A stretch of DNA of 64,000 bases from JBDTME01 sp964583795 (GTDB taxonomy: Bacteria; Patescibacteriota; Microgenomatia; UBA1400; PJMF01), in contig CAZOWX010000001.1 of assembly GCA_964583795.1 (NCBI GenBank), positions 1 through 64,000 on the forward strand. The letters run 5' to 3'. The notes under the pieces were generated by a model. That model was given only the letters and a program-made list of their open reading frames with translations. It did not search any database and had not been told where the DNA came from. Positions 34,504-42,963 of the stretch are shown here, one piece after another. Both the position numbers and the translations under genes were made by a program. Position 1 is the first letter of the stretch. Every line of letters starts with the position of its first letter.

Positions 34504-36138
34504 ATGACTCAGCTACTCAAGAGATACTCTTTTGGATTAATGTTTATTGCTATTATCTGTATCGCTACTGTGCTTCGCCTCTATAAGCTTGACCAAGTCC
34601 CGTCTGGCATGAGCTGGGACGAAGCAGCAATTGGCTACAATGGCTACGCTATCTGGACTGTGCATCGTGACGAGTGGTTACATTTTATGCCATTTTCGTT
34701 TAAATCATTTGGGGATTTCAAGGCTCCGTTTGCTATCTATTTAAACGGAATATTTACAGTACTTTTCGGACTACAGCTTTGGGTAATACGTCTACCATTC
34801 GTAATTGCTGGTGTCGCAAGTATCATCGGAATGGCATGGTTGATTCATCTGTTGTTTCAAGTATTTCCATTTCGTCAGGAAAATCAAAAAAACGCTTCTC
34901 AACTCACAGTTCTCGGGATTGCTTTCATCATCACGACTTCACCATGGCACATCTTTTTTACTCGGGCAGGATTTGAATCAGGTATGGCGATGGGCTTTAT
35001 GATTTGGGGTATGTGTTTCTTTTTGCAAAGTCTCCACACTCAATCAAAACGTTTTTTATTTGTGGGTTTGAGTGTAATCAGTTTCGTATTGGGCCTGTAT
35101 ACCTATCACAGTGCTAAAATCTTTTTACCAATTTTTTTTGTTGTTCTTTTTGCCTTTTTCTTTCAATCAATCAAAAAACATTTCGCTGTCTATAGCTTTG
35201 GACTCATTTTCGGAATCATATTGCTGACACCACTCGTGTATGACTCGGTGCTTGGTCAGGGTACAGAACGGTTTTCTCAAACTTCGTTATTTAGCAATCA
35301 AAAGTTGACCTCAACTGAAAAATTGACAACTTTTGTCAGTAACTATGCTCACCAATTTTCACCAGCTTTTTTGTTTGCTGGAGAAACAACCACACTTCGA
35401 CATGGAGATGGGCACTGGGGAGTGTTGTTTTTAACCGATGGATTGTTGCTGATAGCGACAACTATCTGGTTTATTCTCCTTTCTGTATCGAAAAAAGCTG
35501 CTCGGTTTTCCTCTCCACTATCCAAAATCTACCTATTGGGAGTTTCATGGTTTTTAATCGGTTTGTTGCCAGCAGCAATCGGAATGGAAATTCCTCATGC
35601 CAACAGAGCATTATTAAGTTACCCAGGTTTTCTGATCATCGAAGCATTGGGAATATTTTTCCTACTGGAGAAACTTACTGCAAGTAGTAAACCAACAGTA
35701 AAACTTGTTGTTCAGGCACTATTAGGAACTGGATTCATGCTTCATGTTTTTTTTGTCGTGTCGTTTACTCATGATTACTTTTCCAAATACTCGCTCGACT
35801 CAGCTGAGGCTTTTCAGTACGGTTACAAAGAGGTATTTGATTACGTTTTACCTCGCGAATCACAAGTTGAGAAAGTATTAATCACTTCTAAATATGGCCA
35901 ACCGTACATTTACACATTGCTGTATCGCCACACCAATGCCATTTTGTATCACGGTGGGGCTCTGAGCAAATATGAGTACCCCGATACGGTCAATATCGGC
36001 GATGTGATTCGTAAAAACGCTATTGTTGTTGCAACCCCTGAAGAACTTGATCCATCTATTGCTGATCAACTTATTCTTGCTCCAAGTGGAGAAGTTCGGT
36101 TTGTGATTATTAATACGGCAGAGCATCCAAGGCTATGA
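34504..36138 (+). CDS. GT39-type membrane glycosyltransferase, tandem paralogue 1
   Basis: First of four neighbouring paralogues. It has 544 residues, about twelve spans, an acidic loop SWDEAAIGYNGY (D39-E40), SFGDFKAPFAIYL after it, and FFTRAGFESG in the next loop. A later exported loop has RHGDGHWGVLF and IEMPHANRALL-like EIPHANRA. The C-terminal 80 residues are probably exported. TAAAAT and TATAAC boxes in the 41-base gap upstream may promote it. It ends with a four-base overlap with paralogue 2. Donor is expected to be a polyprenyl-phosphate sugar. Confidence 0.83.
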   Translation: MTQLLKRYSFGLMFIAIICIATVLRLYKLDQVPSGMSWDEAAIGYNGYAIWTVHRDEWLHFMPFSFKSFGDFKAPFAIYLNGIFTVLFGLQLWVIRLPFVIAGVASIIGMAWLIHLLFQVFPFRQENQKNASQLTVLGIAFIITTSPWHIFFTRAGFESGMAMGFMIWGMCFFLQSLHTQSKRFLFVGLSVISFVLGLYTYHSAKIFLPIFFVVLFAFFFQSIKKHFAVYSFGLIFGIILLTPLVYDSVLGQGTERFSQTSLFSNQKLTSTEKLTTFVSNYAHQFSPAFLFAGETTTLRHGDGHWGVLFLTDGLLLIATTIWFILLSVSKKAARFSSPLSKIYLLGVSWFLIGLLPAAIGMEIPHANRALLSYPGFLIIEALGIFFLLEKLTASSKPTVKLVVQALLGTGFMLHVFFVVSFTHDYFSKYSLDSAEAFQYGYKEVFDYVLPRESQVEKVLITSKYGQPYIYTLLYRHTNAILYHGGALSKYEYPDTVNIGDVIRKNAIVVATPEELDPSIADQLILAPSGEVRFVIINTAEHPRL

Positions 36139-37823
36139 TATCGAAACTTATGACTCGCCATCACCTCGTTATTGTTAGTATCTTGTTGATCAGTTTTGCC
36201 CTACGGGTCGTCAATCTACAACATCTCCCTCCATCACCATATTGGGAAGAAGTCGCTTTAGGATATGACGCGTATAGTATTTTAAAAACTGGAAAAGATC
36301 ATCATGGTCACCTCTTTCCACTTGTGGCTTTTGAGTCGTTTGGTGACTACAAACCATCAGGATATTTTTATGCTATTGTGCCCTTTATAGCACTGATTGG
36401 TTTGTCGGTATTTGCAGTACGACTCCCATCAACTCTAGCAGGAGTTGCTATTGTCTACTTTAGTGGCGCGATTGCCAAATTACTGTTTCACTCTGAAATA
36501 GCGAAACAAGCGCATTCATGGAAAGCAATTTTACTTTCTCCACAAATACTGACCATGATTGTGACTGCATTTTCACCGTGGGCCCTGCAATTTTCTCGGG
36601 GAGGGTGGGAAGTTAACTTAGCAACATGTTTTTTGACTATTGGTGTATACAGTGCACTACGAGCAGCGCAACAACTACAAACCAAAGGGCACTCAACAAC
36701 TCTGGTGTTTCAATGGTACTTTATTGGCTTTATTTTCTTTATTCTCTCCACGTATACCTATCACTCGACTCGGATCATTGCGCCACTCTTGGGGATAGTT
36801 ACTGCAATCCCACTGCTCAAACAAGCCGCAAAATACAAACTCACCATTGCGGCGCTCCTATTTTTGGGAATTCTAACAATGCTCCCAATACTGTATCAAA
36901 TAAAAGATCCAGCGGTCACTCATCGATTACAAGAAACTTCCGCTTTTACTACTCAACAAGAAATTGATCAAAGTAATCAACTCATTACCCAATTTGGCTC
37001 AACTCGACTGGCAAGAATTGTGTTTCACCGTGACTGGTTTTACCTCAAAACATTTTTATCGAACTACTTTTCTCACTTTCGTCTCGATTACCTTTTTCTA
37101 TCTGGAGATAACAATACTCGACATTCAACCCATTTTTTTGGATTATTTTTTCCAACTGACCTGGTTGTACTTGCACTTGGAGTTATTGCGATGGTAACGC
37201 AATGGAAACACCGTTTTCATTTGTTGTGGATTTGGCTTGGTATCGGGCTCATCCCATCAGCTCTCACCAAAGATGTGCCACACGCTCTTCGCACCCTGCC
37301 AGTGCTGCCGGTATATATGGTAACTCTGGGAATTGGATTTACCTACTTATTTGAACAGCTGGCTAAACTTCGTTTCTCAAAACTTCTTTTTGCAGGTATT
37401 AGCTTTATCGTTTTGGCTGAAATTATCGTGTATTGGCATTTTCACTTTACAGTATATCCAACCTATTCTTCCAAAGAATGGCAGTACGGCTATCAACAAA
37501 TGATTGCGGCCATTAAAAGCAATCAACAAACAAATGAAGCAGTGTTTATTACCACTGAAAAAAAACGGCCAGCCATGTACTACTGGTTTTTTACTAAAAC
37601 GGATCCCGTTTTAGTCCAAGCAGAAGAAAATACCGCTCAAAAAGATCAAGGAGAGTTTTTATCATTTCAAAATATCAAGTTCATTTTTCATTTATCAGGG
37701 AGTGAGCAAGGCCTAATTGCCAGCGGACCAGAGCAGCGAAAAAACTTTCCTAACGCTCAAGAGTTAGCAACCATTACCGATTTACAAGGCCATCCAATTT
37801 GGATTGTTTACCGGGCACAATAG
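36135..37823 (+). CDS. GT39-type membrane glycosyltransferase, tandem paralogue 2 (EE instead of DE)
   Basis: Second paralogue, 562 residues. The first-loop motif reads PYWEEVALGYDAY (E38-E39): the aspartate that is taken to be the catalytic base in relatives is glutamate here, while the other landmarks are kept (SFGDYKPSGYFYAI, SRGGWEVNLA, RHSTHFFGLFFP, DVPHALRTL). This could change activity or donor use. It overlaps paralogue 1 by four bases and is 12 bases from paralogue 3, so all are likely one transcript. Many spans, C-terminal soluble tail. Confidence 0.83.
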   Translation: MISKLMTRHHLVIVSILLISFALRVVNLQHLPPSPYWEEVALGYDAYSILKTGKDHHGHLFPLVAFESFGDYKPSGYFYAIVPFIALIGLSVFAVRLPSTLAGVAIVYFSGAIAKLLFHSEIAKQAHSWKAILLSPQILTMIVTAFSPWALQFSRGGWEVNLATCFLTIGVYSALRAAQQLQTKGHSTTLVFQWYFIGFIFFILSTYTYHSTRIIAPLLGIVTAIPLLKQAAKYKLTIAALLFLGILTMLPILYQIKDPAVTHRLQETSAFTTQQEIDQSNQLITQFGSTRLARIVFHRDWFYLKTFLSNYFSHFRLDYLFLSGDNNTRHSTHFFGLFFPTDLVVLALGVIAMVTQWKHRFHLLWIWLGIGLIPSALTKDVPHALRTLPVLPVYMVTLGIGFTYLFEQLAKLRFSKLLFAGISFIVLAEIIVYWHFHFTVYPTYSSKEWQYGYQQMIAAIKSNQQTNEAVFITTEKKRPAMYYWFFTKTDPVLVQAEENTAQKDQGEFLSFQNIKFIFHLSGSEQGLIASGPEQRKNFPNAQELATITDLQGHPIWIVYRAQ

Positions 37824-37835
37824 CAATTACATATC

Positions 37836-39515
37836 ATGTCTCATATTTTTACTCAACATCGATTCACTCTTTTAGCAGTAGTCATACTCGGATTAAGTTT
37901 TGTTTTTCGTTTTTGGCAATTAGGAAATGTGCCAGTTGGTTTGTATTGGGATGAAGTGGCTATGTATGTTGATGCGAAAACAGTTTCACAATCATTGAAA
38001 GATATGCATGGAAATAGCGCTCTACAAGCGATGTTTCCATCATATGGTGATTACAAGTTACCAGTGTACATCTGGCTAGCAAGCTTGAGTTTTAAGCTGT
38101 TTGGAGCGAGCAACTTTGCGCTGCGATTGCCCAGTGCTATAGCAGGGATACTGCAAGGGTACCTCATCTTTGTATTGGTTAAAGAACTCTCAAATAAATT
38201 CATTTCGAAAGAAAAAAGTCAGTACTTGGGTTTATTGGGTTGGTTTGTTTCAGCAGTTTCACCATGGAGCGTGTTATTTTCGCGAACTGGATTTGAAGGA
38301 CACATCGGTCAATTACTCATCTGCGCTTCAGTCTTCAGCTTCGTTTCTTCTAAAAGAAACAGGTTGTGGCTTATACCAGCTATAGTATTGGGAATCTTGA
38401 GCACATACACCTATTATAGTGTCCGGTTCGTTTGGCCCATCGTATTCATAGGGTACTGGTTTTTACTTCAACCATTTCCCAAAACACTACTGCAATTTGT
38501 TAAATCTAGTTTTGTGAGTGTAGCGTTACTTCTTATCTGGGGAATAGGAATCTTACCGCTCTTTTTTTCTCCTTGGTATCAACCAAGTCAACAATTTCGC
38601 CTTAGCACTCCATCGCTGATGGATTTGGGTCCATACAGTATTCGCTCAAACGAGTTTCGCGAAATGAGTGGCAATGGGCCACTTTCTAGAGTGTTTTATC
38701 ATCAGCGCGTTTTGCAACTGCGCGATGTGCTCGAGCATTACGCGGATCATTTTGACTTTTCATATCTATTTATTTCAGGAGATAAAAATTTACGACATAG
38801 TACGGGCTTCGATGGTCTGTTTTTACTCTTTAGCGCACCACTACTCGTAGCTGGAATCTTATATTTGGTGAAAAACGATGTTCGACTGTTTTTGTTTTTG
38901 TTTGGATGGTGGCTGATTGCCTTGTTACCAGCATCTATTCCAATTGAAACGCCTCACGCACTGCGATCACTCAACGCCTTAACTCCGATACTTTTGTTAA
39001 TGAGTTTCGGGGGTATTCCAATTACACAAATTATACAATCAATCCGACCGGCTTCATTTCGTTTTGGGGCAGTTTTTTTGATTATCCTCATGATAACAGT
39101 TCAAGTTACTTGGTTTACGGTTGACTATTTTTTTATTTATCCAGGTAAAAGTGCTCATGACTGGCAGGAGGGATACCAGACTCTAGCGAAAGTCATAGAA
39201 GATAAACATGGTTCATATGACAAAGTTTGGGCAAATCCGTATGATGATCGATTCTTTTTGTGGTATCTAGCGTACTCCAATATGGACGCGCAGCGGATTC
39301 AAAGCATAATGAAAGATACCTTTTTGACAGATCGAATTGACAATATTATTTTTCAAGAGTTTCCCTTTGATAAATCAAACCCCAGTGTCCGCCCGTTCAT
39401 GACCATAAAACGCAGTACTGCAGACAACGATGAGAATAATCCATCGACAACGCAGCAAGAGATTTTGGGGTATGATCACCAACCATTGTTTATCATTCGT
39501 TATTATGAACGCTAA
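37836..39515 (+). CDS. GT39-type membrane glycosyltransferase, tandem paralogue 3
   Basis: Third paralogue, 559 residues. Landmarks: LYWDEVAMYVDAK (D39-E40), SYGDYKLPVYIWL, FSRTGFEGHIGQ, RHSTGFDGLFLLF and IETPHALRSLNAL. It lies 12 bases after paralogue 2, and its last 11 bases overlap paralogue 4. Sequence similarity to its neighbours is visible over the whole length, so the cluster arose by duplication and has since drifted; no near-identical stretches remain that would suggest recent gene conversion. Confidence 0.83.
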   Translation: MSHIFTQHRFTLLAVVILGLSFVFRFWQLGNVPVGLYWDEVAMYVDAKTVSQSLKDMHGNSALQAMFPSYGDYKLPVYIWLASLSFKLFGASNFALRLPSAIAGILQGYLIFVLVKELSNKFISKEKSQYLGLLGWFVSAVSPWSVLFSRTGFEGHIGQLLICASVFSFVSSKRNRLWLIPAIVLGILSTYTYYSVRFVWPIVFIGYWFLLQPFPKTLLQFVKSSFVSVALLLIWGIGILPLFFSPWYQPSQQFRLSTPSLMDLGPYSIRSNEFREMSGNGPLSRVFYHQRVLQLRDVLEHYADHFDFSYLFISGDKNLRHSTGFDGLFLLFSAPLLVAGILYLVKNDVRLFLFLFGWWLIALLPASIPIETPHALRSLNALTPILLLMSFGGIPITQIIQSIRPASFRFGAVFLIILMITVQVTWFTVDYFFIYPGKSAHDWQEGYQTLAKVIEDKHGSYDKVWANPYDDRFFLWYLAYSNMDAQRIQSIMKDTFLTDRIDNIIFQEFPFDKSNPSVRPFMTIKRSTADNDENNPSTTQQEILGYDHQPLFIIRYYER

Positions 39516-41085
39516 AACCTTCATCATTACACTTGTTTCCATTGTCGTTTTCGGATCAATTATTCGATTCGTAGCTCTTGATCAATATCCACCTCAGCTT
39601 AACCGAGACGAAGCCGCTTTGGCCCTTAATGCCAGACTGATTGCTCAAACTGGTTTTGATGAGTGGCATCATCACTTGCCACTGCAATTTCAGTCTTTTG
39701 GCGATTACAAGTTACCAGGGTATATCTACTTGTTATCAGGGTTGTTCTTAATTCACACTAGTGATGTTGTTGTGCGTTTGCCTTCAGCTTTAGCAGGGAT
39801 GGGAATAGTCATTACTCTGCTATTTTGGGCACAAAATGTACTCAAATTTCCATTGTCGCGTGCATCCAAAATCGTCTTGCTCCTGAGCATTTCACTCTCT
39901 CCTTTTGCTATGTTTTACTCCAGGATGGCCTGGGAAGCAAACCTGTCACTTTTTCTGATGCTCTCTGCTTTGACACTACTACATTCTCAAAAACCAACAC
40001 TTCACAAAGATCTTTTGGCTCTGCTGATCTACTTCGCAGCAATTTTGACCTACAACAGTGCATATATCTTGTTACCGTTCATTGCGTTTTCGGTAGTCTT
40101 ATCAAGGGGAATCAACAAATACCGATTTTGGCTACTTCCACTCGCTTCATTTTTAGTCATATTTACCATAAGCTCACTCATACTAATGTCGAATAACTCC
40201 CAAAAATCTGGAATTTTAATTTTTAGTGATGGTGCCATTCTCGATACCTATCCTAAATATCGCCAAAGTTTTCCTAATGTGTTGCGGCCCGTTGTCGGCA
40301 ATAAATACGTCTATTTCTCACAGATTGCTGCCACTCACTATCTACAGACATTTTCTCCGTATTTTCTGATTACTCATGGTGGACAGCACCCATGGCACTC
40401 AATTTTAGGGAAAGGGCACATTTTTTACAGTACATATGTTTTATTTCTTATCGGTGTTATGACTCAGCTGAGCAAAGCAATTTACTTTTTGAAAATGAGA
40501 CACAAATGGAAAAAATTAAGTACTCGATCAATTATTCCGTTTTTTTTGCTAATCGTCTCACCATTACCCTCTATTTTTACCACAGACGCGCCCCATGCCA
40601 CCCGAAGTTTGTTTACTTTTATCATGATTATTGTGTTTTCTGCTATCGGAGGACAACACCTGCTAAGCACAGCAGCAAAACACTCATTCCAGTTGCGAAA
40701 AGCAGTCATCACCATTCTCTTGGGCTTGCTCATCTTTGAGGGTGCTAACTATTTAAACAGTTATTTTATTGTGTGGCCCCACCAATTCTCTCCAGACTTT
40801 CAACTTGGACTCAAACAAAAAATCACAGATGAAGTGCTACAACCAAGAGACGGCAACATTGGCATTTTGGATACCGGCGAGTATGTATACGCCTCAGTCG
40901 CTTGGTATGCAAGGCTGCAACCACAGTTATTTTTCGATACAATAGAACGAAGTGGACCATCAGTAGCCGGTTTATATACTGTAACTCGAGTGGGGAAATA
41001 CTACTTTATTCCTGACAAGAACATTGCTGTTCCTTACGGCTCAGAAGTACTCACTCCTACCAAATCTGGATGGGAATGGCAATAA
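39505..41085 (+). CDS. GT39-type membrane glycosyltransferase, tandem paralogue 4
   Basis: Fourth paralogue, 526 residues from the ATG at 39505, which overlaps the previous stop; the frame is open upstream only inside paralogue 3. Landmarks: LNRDEAALALNARL (D35-E36), SFGDYKLPGYIYLL, YSRMAWEANLSLFL and TDAPHATRSLF. The loop that reads RH(S/G)... in the other copies is THGGQHPWHSI here. A four-base gap separates it from a WaaE-like GT2 gene, so the paralogue block and the next GT2/GT4 genes are probably cotranscribed. Confidence 0.82.
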   Translation: MNAKTFIITLVSIVVFGSIIRFVALDQYPPQLNRDEAALALNARLIAQTGFDEWHHHLPLQFQSFGDYKLPGYIYLLSGLFLIHTSDVVVRLPSALAGMGIVITLLFWAQNVLKFPLSRASKIVLLLSISLSPFAMFYSRMAWEANLSLFLMLSALTLLHSQKPTLHKDLLALLIYFAAILTYNSAYILLPFIAFSVVLSRGINKYRFWLLPLASFLVIFTISSLILMSNNSQKSGILIFSDGAILDTYPKYRQSFPNVLRPVVGNKYVYFSQIAATHYLQTFSPYFLITHGGQHPWHSILGKGHIFYSTYVLFLIGVMTQLSKAIYFLKMRHKWKKLSTRSIIPFFLLIVSPLPSIFTTDAPHATRSLFTFIMIIVFSAIGGQHLLSTAAKHSFQLRKAVITILLGLLIFEGANYLNSYFIVWPHQFSPDFQLGLKQKITDEVLQPRDGNIGILDTGEYVYASVAWYARLQPQLFFDTIERSGPSVAGLYTVTRVGKYYFIPDKNIAVPYGSEVLTPTKSGWEWQ

Positions 41086-41089
41086 TTAT

Positions 41090-41881
41090 ATGATCTCAGT
41101 TGTACTCGCGACCCACAACGAAGAAAAAAACATACAGCGCTGTTTGGAAGCGGTAAAAAGTTTTGCTGACGAAATCATTGTTGTGGATGGTGCGTCAACG
41201 GATCAGACAGTTACCATTGCCAAAAGATTTGGGGCTCAAATCACTTCAACTACCAATAAACCCTTATTTCATATCAATAAACAGATGGCTATGGATATGG
41301 CAAAAGGGGAGTTAGTCCTACAACTTGATGCCGATGAAGTCGTTGATAAAGAGTTAGCCAGATGTATTCAAAAAATTCACACGCAGATAATCAGTGAGAA
41401 GCTTTCATCCGCACTTCCGTCGGCCTGGTGGATTCGTCGTAAAAACTGGTTTTTATCACGTTTTTTAACAAAAGGTGGACAATATCCTGATCCAGTGATT
41501 CGACTCTACCAAAAAGGCAAAGCGCATTTACCGCAAAAAGATGTGCACGAACAAATGCAAGTCGATGGAGAAGTGGGCTTTGCAAAGGGACATTTACTGC
41601 ACTATAGTAGTCCAACTTTTAACGTTTATTTGCGCAAATGGAATGACTACGCCACACTAAAGGCCAAAGAACTACTGGCACAAAAACGCTCAATATCTGC
41701 TGGCAACGCGGTTTATTTTTTACTTTTTAAGCCTGTTATAACCTTTCTTTCCATATTCGTTCGTCACAAAGGATTTGTCGATGGCATACCAGGATTCATT
41801 TTTGCGTTGTATAGTGGGTTACTGTTTCCAGTTGCATACTTAAAGTATTGGGAGATGCTACAAAAAAAGAATCAAACATGA
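41090..41881 (+). CDS. GT2 glycosyltransferase, WaaE/KdtX-like (third copy)
   Basis: A 263-residue GT2 enzyme of the same subgroup as those at 28979 and 31566: ISVVLATHNEEKNI, EIIVVDGASTDQT, LVLQLDADEVVDKEL and DPVIRLYQKGKAHLPQKDVHEQ. A hydrophobic segment near residues 205-255 (VYFLLFKPVITFLSIF, then FALYSGLLFPVAYLKYW) suggests membrane attachment. The ATG at 41090 begins the conserved strand. It ends in an ATGA overlap with the GT4 gene. Acceptor and sugar unknown. Confidence 0.83.
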   Translation: MISVVLATHNEEKNIQRCLEAVKSFADEIIVVDGASTDQTVTIAKRFGAQITSTTNKPLFHINKQMAMDMAKGELVLQLDADEVVDKELARCIQKIHTQIISEKLSSALPSAWWIRRKNWFLSRFLTKGGQYPDPVIRLYQKGKAHLPQKDVHEQMQVDGEVGFAKGHLLHYSSPTFNVYLRKWNDYATLKAKELLAQKRSISAGNAVYFLLFKPVITFLSIFVRHKGFVDGIPGFIFALYSGLLFPVAYLKYWEMLQKKNQT

Positions 41882-42963
41882 CCGTCCTACTCAATTCATC
41901 ACCACTGCATAATGCCAACTCAATACGTGGCGTTGGAGTGTATACCCGTTTTTTGTCGGATGCACTTGAATCGCTTCAAACTCAACAAGACCAGTTTATT
42001 ACCGGTGATGATATTGGACTTGATCAGCTCAACGCCATTATGGCAAAAAGAGGAATTGACATCATGCATTACCCTTTTTTTGACCTGTTTTTGCACACAT
42101 TGCCATTACCAATTGAACAAAAAATTCTTGGCAAATCAAAACAAAAAGTAGTTGTTACCATCCACGACGTGATTCCACTGCTTTACCCCGATCATTATCC
42201 AGTTGGTATAAAGGGTTCATTTCATTTCTTTTTGCAAAAACAAGCATTGAAAAGTGTTGATGCAATTATTACCGATTCTCAGACTTCCAAAGCAGATATC
42301 GTAAAGCATCTTTCGATGAATGAAGAGAAAGTCACCAGCATTCCTCTGGCAGGAAACCCTCAACTTCAAAAAAGTGACGCTGCTACAATTGCTAAAGTTC
42401 GCTCACACTTTCAATTACCTAAACATTTTGTGCTCTATGTTGGTGATATCAACTATAATAAAAATATTCCAGCGTTGATTCAGGCAGTACAATCAATCGA
42501 TCAAAATGTTCATCTGGTGTGTGTGGGTAGGAATTTTTACCCACAACATATTCCTGAATGGCAAGCAATAGAAGCAGTGCTTGAACCAGTAAAAGATAGG
42601 GTTCATTTTCTAACAAAAATTGCTAAAGATGATACTCAAACATTATCGGCCCTTTATAGTACTTGCGCGGTATATGTTCAACCGTCGTTATATGAGGGGT
42701 TTGGGTTACCCCTTTTAGAAGCAATGCAGTGTGATGCTCTGATTGTTTCCAGTAACACCCCTGCATTGACAGAAATTGGAGGAGAAGGAGTACTCTTTGT
42801 TAAGCCGTCCACTAGTGAACTTGCTCAAGGAATCAAAAAAACGCTTTCATACACAGAGCAAAAAAAACACCAATTGAAAGCTAAAAACCACGAAACAGTA
42901 CAACACTTTTCCTGGCACAAAACCGCTCTGCAGACAATCCAAGTGTATAAAAGCGTCCTATGA
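41878..42963 (+). CDS. GT4 glycosyltransferase (MtfB-like)
   Basis: A 361-residue GT-B fold retaining transferase. The N-terminal half opens with VLLNSSPLHNANSIRGVGVYTRFL and has VVTIHDVIPLLYP; the C-terminal half has FVLYVGDINYNKNIPALI and the donor-site SLYEGFGLPLLEAMQCD with its E-x7-E arrangement. These match the mannosyltransferase-B-like group of GT4, found in O-antigen and S-layer glycan loci. The start overlaps the previous stop as ATGA and its stop overlaps the next start as ATGA, so translation is coupled on both sides. Two relatives lie at 62.0 and 63.2 kb. Confidence 0.87.
   Translation: MTVLLNSSPLHNANSIRGVGVYTRFLSDALESLQTQQDQFITGDDIGLDQLNAIMAKRGIDIMHYPFFDLFLHTLPLPIEQKILGKSKQKVVVTIHDVIPLLYPDHYPVGIKGSFHFFLQKQALKSVDAIITDSQTSKADIVKHLSMNEEKVTSIPLAGNPQLQKSDAATIAKVRSHFQLPKHFVLYVGDINYNKNIPALIQAVQSIDQNVHLVCVGRNFYPQHIPEWQAIEAVLEPVKDRVHFLTKIAKDDTQTLSALYSTCAVYVQPSLYEGFGLPLLEAMQCDALIVSSNTPALTEIGGEGVLFVKPSTSELAQGIKKTLSYTEQKKHQLKAKNHETVQHFSWHKTALQTIQVYKSVL

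Noticed and set aside
37600..37620. GGATCCCGTTTT in a GT39-type gene, resembling the palindromic repeat
   Set aside because: It lacks the other arm and the GTCATCC end, and the encoded residues fit the protein; probably chance.
34504..41085. Recent segmental duplication of the four GT39-type genes
   Set aside because: Paralogues share motifs but no long identical DNA, so the duplications are old.
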